Of a stretch of 39,189 bases of DNA, positions 34,330 to 39,189 are shown piece after piece. The DNA is from Polyangia bacterium (GTDB taxonomy: Bacteria; Myxococcota_A; Polyangia; Nannocystales; Nannocystaceae). Location: assembly GCA_030424595.1 (NCBI GenBank), contig JAUHWG010000051.1:1-39189 (forward strand), given 5' to 3'. Positions within the stretch are counted from its first letter, which is position 1. Every line of letters begins with the position of its first letter. Made by a program: the position numbers and the translations under genes. The notes under the pieces were generated by a model. It was not told the DNA's origin. It did no database searches and saw only the letters and a program-made list of their open reading frames with translations.

Positions 34330-34463
34330 GTCCCCCCTCCGTGGCGTCATGACTCGACGCGGACGATGAAACAGCAAGACTCGACCACCCCGCGCGGTGC
34401 CGCAACCCACCCGGGTGGAGCCCAACGCTAGCCCCGCTCGCCACACCGGGGCATCCTCTCGCT

Positions 34464-35357
34464 GTGTCGATCTCACCTCGCGATCCCTGGACCTGGCCCA
34501 TCCATCGCTGCCCGACCGCGCACGGTGAGCTCGCCTACGTCGACAGCGGCGGCGACGGAGCGCCAGTCCTGCTGGTCCACGGGCTGCCGACGGCCAAGGA
34601 GCTCTGGTACCCGGTCATCCCGCGGCTCCTCGACGGCGATCCCTCGCTACGGATCATCGCCGTCGATCTCCTCGGCTACGGCGCGTCGGCCAAGCCGAGC
34701 GCGCGGGTCCATCATCGACAACAGGCGGCCGCGCTCGACGCTCTTCGCGGTCACCTCGGCCTGCCCCAGCTCACCCTCGTCGCCCACGACCTCGGCGCCT
34801 CGGTCGCGATCGACGTCATGGGCGCCTACGCGGCGGGGGTCTCTCGCCTGGTCCTGATGAGCCCGCCGGTCTACCCCGACTTTCGTGAGCCCGCGATCGT
34901 CAAATTCCTGAGGATCCCCGGCCTCGGCCAGACTCTCCTCGCGGTCGGCACACCGCTCCTCTTCACCGCGGCGATGCATCGTGGCCTCGCTCACCCGGAG
35001 CGCCTCACCCCGCGACTCTTCCGGGCGATGGTCTCCCCCTATCAGGGCCTGGGCGGCAAGGCGGCCCTGCGGCGAAACCTCTGGTGGGGGCGCCCCTCGG
35101 AGGTCTTCGCCGAGTACCCCCGGACGATCCGGAGGATCCAGACGCCGACCCTGATCATCCAGGGCTGCGCGGATCCCTACATCCCGATGGCCCAGGTCGC
35201 CCGGCTCCACCGCGACATCATCGGCTCAAGCCTCCGCCTGCTCGCCGACGGTGCTCACTTTCTCCCGATCGACGCCCCCGCCGAGGTCGCCGCGACCCTG
35301 CTCAAGTTCATCCGCGCCGACGCGGAGAGCGAGGCCCCGGAGTCGCTGACGGCCTAG
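34464..35357 (+). CDS. Alpha/beta hydrolase with Asp nucleophile (dehalogenase/epoxide hydrolase type)
   Basis: A 297-residue enzyme starting at GTG 34464. The oxyanion motif HGLP is at residues 39-42. The nucleophile elbow is LVAHDLGAS with Asp109 where esterases have Ser; Asp nucleophiles are typical of haloalkane dehalogenases, haloacetate dehalogenases and epoxide hydrolases. The acid is probably Asp237 (IIQGCADPYIP) and the base His265 (LADGAHFLPID). A helical cap domain covers residues ~140-220. It therefore hydrolyses a carbon-halogen bond or an epoxide more likely than an ester; the substrate is unknown. The upstream in-frame sequence has no better start. It is followed at 278 bp by a P450 on the same strand, which could make an epoxide, but a common pathway is speculation. 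Confidence 0.85.
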   Translation: MSISPRDPWTWPIHRCPTAHGELAYVDSGGDGAPVLLVHGLPTAKELWYPVIPRLLDGDPSLRIIAVDLLGYGASAKPSARVHHRQQAAALDALRGHLGLPQLTLVAHDLGASVAIDVMGAYAAGVSRLVLMSPPVYPDFREPAIVKFLRIPGLGQTLLAVGTPLLFTAAMHRGLAHPERLTPRLFRAMVSPYQGLGGKAALRRNLWWGRPSEVFAEYPRTIRRIQTPTLIIQGCADPYIPMAQVARLHRDIIGSSLRLLADGAHFLPIDAPAEVAATLLKFIRADAESEAPESLTA

Positions 35358-35507
35358 CAGACCGCGGCAAAAGACCGCCCCTCCAGCTCCCCTGTGAGGG
35401 CCTATCGCTCGCATCCTCGCGCCACTGAGCCCACGTTCATCGCCCAATAATGCGCACCAGCCACGAGCCCGGGCGAGGCTATAGACAGAGTCGAGCAAAC
35501 CTGCCCA

Positions 35508-35540
35508 TCGCGGGTAATACCGCGACCGCGGGCCCCGCGG
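35508..35540. promoter_or_regulatory. Two adjacent inverted repeats upstream of the P450 gene
   Basis: TCGCGGGTAATACCGCGA (35508-35525) has perfect 6-bp arms around GTAATA, and CCGCGGGCCCCGCGG (35526-35540) follows directly with 6-bp arms. They lie about 95 bp before the P450 start in a 278-bp gap and may be an operator or a terminator for the hydrolase gene. Confidence 0.4.
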
Positions 35541-35635
35541 CCTCGCAGCCCTGACGAGCGCCCGCGCGGTCGATTGCTGCGTGACAGAGAAGTGCCGCTT
35601 CACGCCATCACGATCCGTCGATAGAGTCGGCGGCG

Positions 35636-36859
35636 ATGCTCCGCTTCGATCCTGCCGACCCCGAATTCAACCGAGACCCACACCCGACGCTCCGCCGATT
35701 CCGCGAAGAGTCCCCGATCCACTTCTGGGAGCAGGGTCATGGTCACATCTTCTTCCGCTACCGCGACGTCATGGCCCTCTATCGCGAGCCGCGCTTGATC
35801 ACCGATCCGACCCTCGGCGCCGGCTTCCCCGAGGAGCTGCGTCAGGCCTTCCCGGACTTTGTCGAGCTCCGGAGCAACGACCTGTTCATGGTCTCGCGGG
35901 AGGATCATGCCCGGATCCGCCGCCTTATCAACCCGTACTTTGGCCCCCGAGCGGTCGCCGCCCACCGCGAGCAGATCACCTCGATCATCCAGGAGTTCCT
36001 GGAGGAGCTGCCGAGCGAGGGCGTGATCAACGTCTTCAAGGACTTCGCCAGCCTCTACCCGGTGCGGGTGATCGCGTCGCTCTTGGGGATCCCGCGCGGC
36101 GACGAGGACACCTTCATCGCCTTCGCCGACGCCCTGATCGCGACGATCATCCCCGGGCTCCCGCCTGAGGTCTTCGCCTCGTACATGCCCGCGGCATCCC
36201 GAGGGATCGCGCTGGTCCGCCAGCTGATCCACGATCGCCGCGGCAACCCGGTGGAGGGGGAGCTCTTCAGCGACCTGATCAACGCCTGCGACGACGAGGA
36301 GCGGCTCTCCGACGGCGAGCTCCTCTCGCTCGTCTCCGGGCTCCTGATCGGCGGCTCCGACACGACGGTCCACCTCACGACCTACACGACCCTCGAGCTG
36401 CTGCGGCATCCGGACCAGCTCGCGCTCATCCGCGAAGATCCATCCCTCGCCCGCCTCGCGCTCGACGAGACCCTCCGCTTTAACTCCTTCGGCCGCGGCG
36501 GCGGCCTCCCCCGCTTCGTCGCCGAGGACTTCACCTACGAGGGCGTCGCGCTCCGCCGCGGTCAACCGATCTACCTCAACATGCTGAGCGCCTTCCGCGA
36601 CACAGACTTCGTCCCGGACGCAGATGTCTATGACATCCGCCGACGCACGAACTCGAGCCCCTGGTTCGGCTTTGGCCCCCACTTCTGCCTCGGCGCGTCC
36701 CTGGCCCGGCTCGAGGCCGAGCTCGCGCTGCAGCTCTTCTTCGCCCGCTACCCCGAGGTCGAGCTCGCAGGGGAGCCGGTCTACGGCAGCCACCCGGTGC
36801 TCCGCGACATCATCGATCTTCCGGTGCGGGTGAGCGCCCGCAAGGCGAGCGCCGACTGA
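35636..36859 (+). CDS. Cytochrome P450, class I bacterial type
   Basis: A 407-residue P450 of the compact soluble bacterial kind. Motifs: RIRRLINPYFGPRAV (C-helix heme contact region), the I-helix LLIGGSDTTVH (about 238-248, the usual acid being Asp), ETLRFNSFGRGGGLPR in the K-helix region, and the heme loop FGFGPHFCLGASLAR with thiolate Cys351. It is unrelated in detail to the larger P450 at 1009-2460. It needs a ferredoxin and reductase encoded elsewhere. The substrate is unknown; such enzymes hydroxylate or epoxidise terpenoids, polyketides or fatty acids. The ATG at 35636 matches the usual family start. Confidence 0.93.
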   Translation: MLRFDPADPEFNRDPHPTLRRFREESPIHFWEQGHGHIFFRYRDVMALYREPRLITDPTLGAGFPEELRQAFPDFVELRSNDLFMVSREDHARIRRLINPYFGPRAVAAHREQITSIIQEFLEELPSEGVINVFKDFASLYPVRVIASLLGIPRGDEDTFIAFADALIATIIPGLPPEVFASYMPAASRGIALVRQLIHDRRGNPVEGELFSDLINACDDEERLSDGELLSLVSGLLIGGSDTTVHLTTYTTLELLRHPDQLALIREDPSLARLALDETLRFNSFGRGGGLPRFVAEDFTYEGVALRRGQPIYLNMLSAFRDTDFVPDADVYDIRRRTNSSPWFGFGPHFCLGASLARLEAELALQLFFARYPEVELAGEPVYGSHPVLRDIIDLPVRVSARKASAD

Positions 36860-36868
36860 GCCTCGGCC

Positions 36869-36946
36869 GGCGACGCGGCCCGCCTCCGCGTCGCCAGGAG
36901 AGCGGCTAGCGTCGACGACATCCGCGCCCGTCCGCGTATGTCGTCG
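36869..36946. terminator. Two hairpins between convergent genes, likely bidirectional terminator
   Basis: GGCGACGCGG (36869-36878) pairs perfectly with CCGCGTCGCC (36886-36895) across 7 bases. CGACGACAT (36913-36921) pairs perfectly with ATGTCGTCG (36938-36946) across 16 bases. Both lie in the 116-bp gap between the converging P450 and porin genes. Confidence 0.6.
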
Positions 36947-36975
36947 GCGCCGACATCTCCAGCACCAGCCATAAA

Positions 36976-38445
36976 CTACATATAAAATCCAAGGCTCAAG
37001 TTCACCCAGAGCCACCAGCTCGGGTCGCTCTCGCCCTCCGCCAGGGCGTTGCCGTACTCGGGGCTGAACCACGGGTGATTGCGCCCCGTCGCGGTGTCGA
37101 GGTAGACGAAGACAAAGCGGTTGGCGAGGAGAATCCCGGTGACGTTCATATGTGTCCGATCGAAGCCGGCCTCCGGCTTGAACATCACGCTGTGGTCATT
37201 GTAGAACATGACCCAGTCGAAGGCCTCGATCGCCAGGGGTAGACGATAGCCGATGTTGGCGACGCCGATATACCCCCGGCTCGCGACCCGATAGGGCGCG
37301 TCCCAGGCCCCGAGCGTCACCCAGTCGCGCGACTGACCGCTGGGGTTGTTGGGGTTGAATTGATAGTAGAGGGCCTCCACCTGGAGGTTGACCCGACGAT
37401 ACCACCCGTTGTAGTGGAGCGCCGCCGCCCAGCGGTTGCCGAAGCGGCGGGTCGTCTGATTGTAGATCCCGCCGAATTGCGCGGAGACCCCGACCTCGGA
37501 CGAGTCGTCGGCCTCATGATCCCAGGAGTAGGCGACGCGAGCGACCCCGTTATGCCGCTCTTGGTTGGTCTGCGGGGTCATGACCCCCGAGTCGCCGAGC
37601 TCGCTGGAGTCCGTCAGGACCAGGTCATAGCTATAGCGCGAGCTGTCCTTCGTCCTGCCGAATTGCGAGCGCTCGGCCTGGATGTAGTAGCCAAATTGGA
37701 GGTCGAGGCCGCCCTTCTTGGTGATCGTCTTGATCCCGAGATCGTAGTCGTCCGCGAGGCCGACGTAGTACGGGAGCGTCTCGAACCAGTTGTGCGACGC
37801 GTAGGGGAGGATCCCGAAGGGCACGCGGTGGACACCGACGTCGATCTCGAAGAGGTCGCTCTTCTTGTAGCCGATATAGCCGTGGTGGAGCGTCCCGTAC
37901 TTGCCGTAGAAGCGGTAGTCGGCGGAGATGATGAAGCCGCGGTAGGTCCCCTCGAGGCCGAAGGCGATCCGCTCAAAGCTCACCGCCGGCCCCTCGACGC
38001 CTGTAGTGTCGGCGTTCGGCCAGGTTCGGTAGTTGGCGTTGAAGCTGAGGGAGCCGATGACCCGGACGTCGAGGTCGTCGATCAGCTTCTTCTTGCCGGG
38101 GTCCCCCTCCTCGCCGCTCGGCGGCGTCTCGGTCCGCATCGCCGAGGAGGCGCCCCCTCCGATCGAGCCGCGACCGGCGGAGCCCCGGGCGTGACTGTCG
38201 CTTAGGAGCCCCTCGCTCGCCTTGGTCTCGCTCTCATCGTCGCTCTCGTCGCCCTTGTCACTCTTCCCGCCCTTCTCGACCTTCTCGCTCTCCTCGTTCT
38301 CCTCGCACTCGCCGTCGACCTCGACTAGCTCCTCCGGGCAGGGCCCCTCGGCTCGCGCGACGAGAGGCGCTGCGACGTGCAAAGCGGCGATGACCGAGGG
38401 GGCCAAGACGCATGTCTCTTTGAGCAGGTCAAGGGCGGTTCGCAC
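36976..38445 (-). CDS. Porin-like outer-membrane beta-barrel protein
   Basis: From GTG 38445 this gives 489 residues starting VRTALDLLKETCVLAPSVIA and LHVAAPLVARAEG, a signal peptide cut near residue 30. Residues ~40-75 are extremely charged (EENEESEKVEKGGKSDKGDE), followed by a Gly/Ser stretch. From ~115 the protein shows amphipathic strands rich in Tyr, Trp, Asn and Gly (VRVIGSLSFNANYRTW, FIISADYRFYGKYGTLHHGY, VNLQVEALYYQFNP) and ends NLSLGFYM, close to the aromatic C-terminus of outer-membrane barrels. It recalls OprP-like phosphate or general porins, without certainty. An earlier GTG (38535) would hide the signal peptide. The gene is rich in Lys, Asn and Tyr compared with the neighbouring genes, as barrels often are. 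Confidence 0.8.
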   Translation of the reverse strand: MRTALDLLKETCVLAPSVIAALHVAAPLVARAEGPCPEELVEVDGECEENEESEKVEKGGKSDKGDESDDESETKASEGLLSDSHARGSAGRGSIGGGASSAMRTETPPSGEEGDPGKKKLIDDLDVRVIGSLSFNANYRTWPNADTTGVEGPAVSFERIAFGLEGTYRGFIISADYRFYGKYGTLHHGYIGYKKSDLFEIDVGVHRVPFGILPYASHNWFETLPYYVGLADDYDLGIKTITKKGGLDLQFGYYIQAERSQFGRTKDSSRYSYDLVLTDSSELGDSGVMTPQTNQERHNGVARVAYSWDHEADDSSEVGVSAQFGGIYNQTTRRFGNRWAAALHYNGWYRRVNLQVEALYYQFNPNNPSGQSRDWVTLGAWDAPYRVASRGYIGVANIGYRLPLAIEAFDWVMFYNDHSVMFKPEAGFDRTHMNVTGILLANRFVFVYLDTATGRNHPWFSPEYGNALAEGESDPSWWLWVNLSLGFYM

Positions 38446-38842
38446 GGGCAGGACGGGGTTGGTGATGGATGAGGGGCGCTGGAGGACGAGGCGATGTCGG
38501 GCCCCGGGGCCGCGACATTGCCACCGAAGTATCACCCGTAACTCGGCCGATGTGCGGCGCTCTGCGCCTCGGAGAAGCCTCCCCTGTGAGCGGGCGACAC
38601 CGCGCTCCGCTGCGCCGCCGACCAGCGCAGGATCCGGACGGAATATTCTCGGGTCGCGAACCTTGGATCAGCGCAGGTTCGCGACGCGAGGGCCGCAGCC
38701 CATGCAGACCTCGCCCCCTGATTCGTCGGCCCTCATGGCCGCCACGAAACGCCGCTGCACAGGGTCGCACCGCACGTTTCGGCGGATCCGAGAGGACAGG
38801 CGAGGGCCCGCGAGGAGCGTACGGGGCTCATGCGACGGCCGC
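38446..38842. other. Gene-free gap with a perfect 10-bp inverted repeat
   Basis: GTCGCGAACC (38653-38662) and GGTTCGCGAC (38676-38685) form a perfect stem with a 13-base loop. Near 38490-38520, ATGTCG...CGACAT flank a GGCCCCGGGGCC core. No coding sequence or RNA gene is supported. Confidence 0.6.
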
Positions 38843-39177
38843 CTAGCCCTAAAATAAGCGCTGGTGTGAAACCGGCCCCCAGTTCCGTGTAGAAGTGCAC
38901 TCAACGCGGACTTTTGCCGCCCGAGTGCTCGGGCGCGGGTGAAGGCTCACCTCCTGCTTGGCGACGGGCGGAGCTCAAAGGCTGTAGGCGGGCGGGCGAG
39001 GGGCGACGAGGCGGGGCCCTCGCGACGCGGGTCCTCCCATGCCACGTGCTCGCCACGGGTCAAGCTGAGCTGCTTGAAGAGACAGGGTACGCGTGTCTCC
39101 GCGCGAGGCACGGGTCCTCCCGCTGCGTCCCACCCGTCGCCCCTCGCTCGCCCGAGCGAGTCTGTCGGGGCTCCGCT
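38843..39177. repeat. Dispersed ~335-bp non-coding repeat, copy B
   Basis: This is the second copy of 23810-24144 in the same orientation. The right-hand 240 bases are nearly identical and the hairpin CTCGCTCG-CC-CGAGCGAG is conserved at 39143-39160. The left boundary again starts with CTAG...AAATAAGCGCTGG. Confidence 0.9.
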
Positions 39178-39189
39178 GGACGCTCGGCG

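Noticed and set aside
38653..38685. tRNA-like T-arm (GGTTCGCGAC)
   Set aside because: No acceptor stem, anticodon arm or D-arm can be drawn around it.

Overview
The window is very GC-rich. Its proteins combine Ser/Thr kinases, ECF sigma factors, a hybrid histidine kinase, lipoproteins with Ser/Thr/Asp-rich linkers after the lipobox, and outer-membrane beta-barrels. This mix suggests a myxobacterium (Myxococcota), possibly of the Nannocystineae type; the assignment is inference from style and gene content, not a database match. No rRNA, tRNA or CRISPR array was seen.

Layout. 1-405: C-terminus of a ferritin-like protein. 406-1008: no intact gene, but an IS3 OrfA relic and a patchwork of DNA copied from elsewhere in this window. 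1009-3171: cytochrome P450 and divergent TetR regulator sharing a perfect palindrome. 3395-6483: a secreted lipoprotein, a large unknown alpha-helical protein, and a wrecked Ser/Thr kinase gene. 6828-8519: hybrid histidine kinase. 8727-16625: a lipid biosynthesis locus (below). 16741-18188: an IS91-type relic and three small genes with visibly lower GC, a likely acquired island. 18418-23743: SEC-C protein, lipoprotein, Ser/Thr kinase divergent from an ECF sigma factor. 23744-25640: dispersed and tandem repeats around one unknown gene. 25641-27866: monomeric isocitrate dehydrogenase. 28299-32983: leftward run with an ECF41-type sigma factor coupled to a membrane cytochrome-b-like protein, a secreted spermidine-synthase-like lipoprotein and a lipoprotein with NHL/beta-propeller-like repeats. 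33238-38445: outer-membrane protein, alpha/beta hydrolase, a second P450, and a convergent porin-like barrel. The right end carries a second copy of a ~335-bp repeat.

The most interesting system is 8727-16625. A 1395-residue protein joins a fatty acyl-AMP ligase, an acyl carrier domain, a thioester reductase and a ferritin-like diiron domain. It is followed at 17 bp by a sulfotransferase and at 24 bp by a JmjC/cupin protein; a paralogous JmjC/cupin protein lies upstream. Both cupin proteins have the iron motif HxA in place of HxD/E, the substitution that marks Fe/2-oxoglutarate halogenases in other subfamilies. Together the genes read as fatty acid activation, carrier-bound oxidation (possibly chlorination), reductive release to aldehyde or alcohol, and sulfation: a candidate bacterial route to a sulfated, perhaps chlorinated, lipid. 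The chemistry is inference; the domain order and the HxA motifs are read directly from the sequence.
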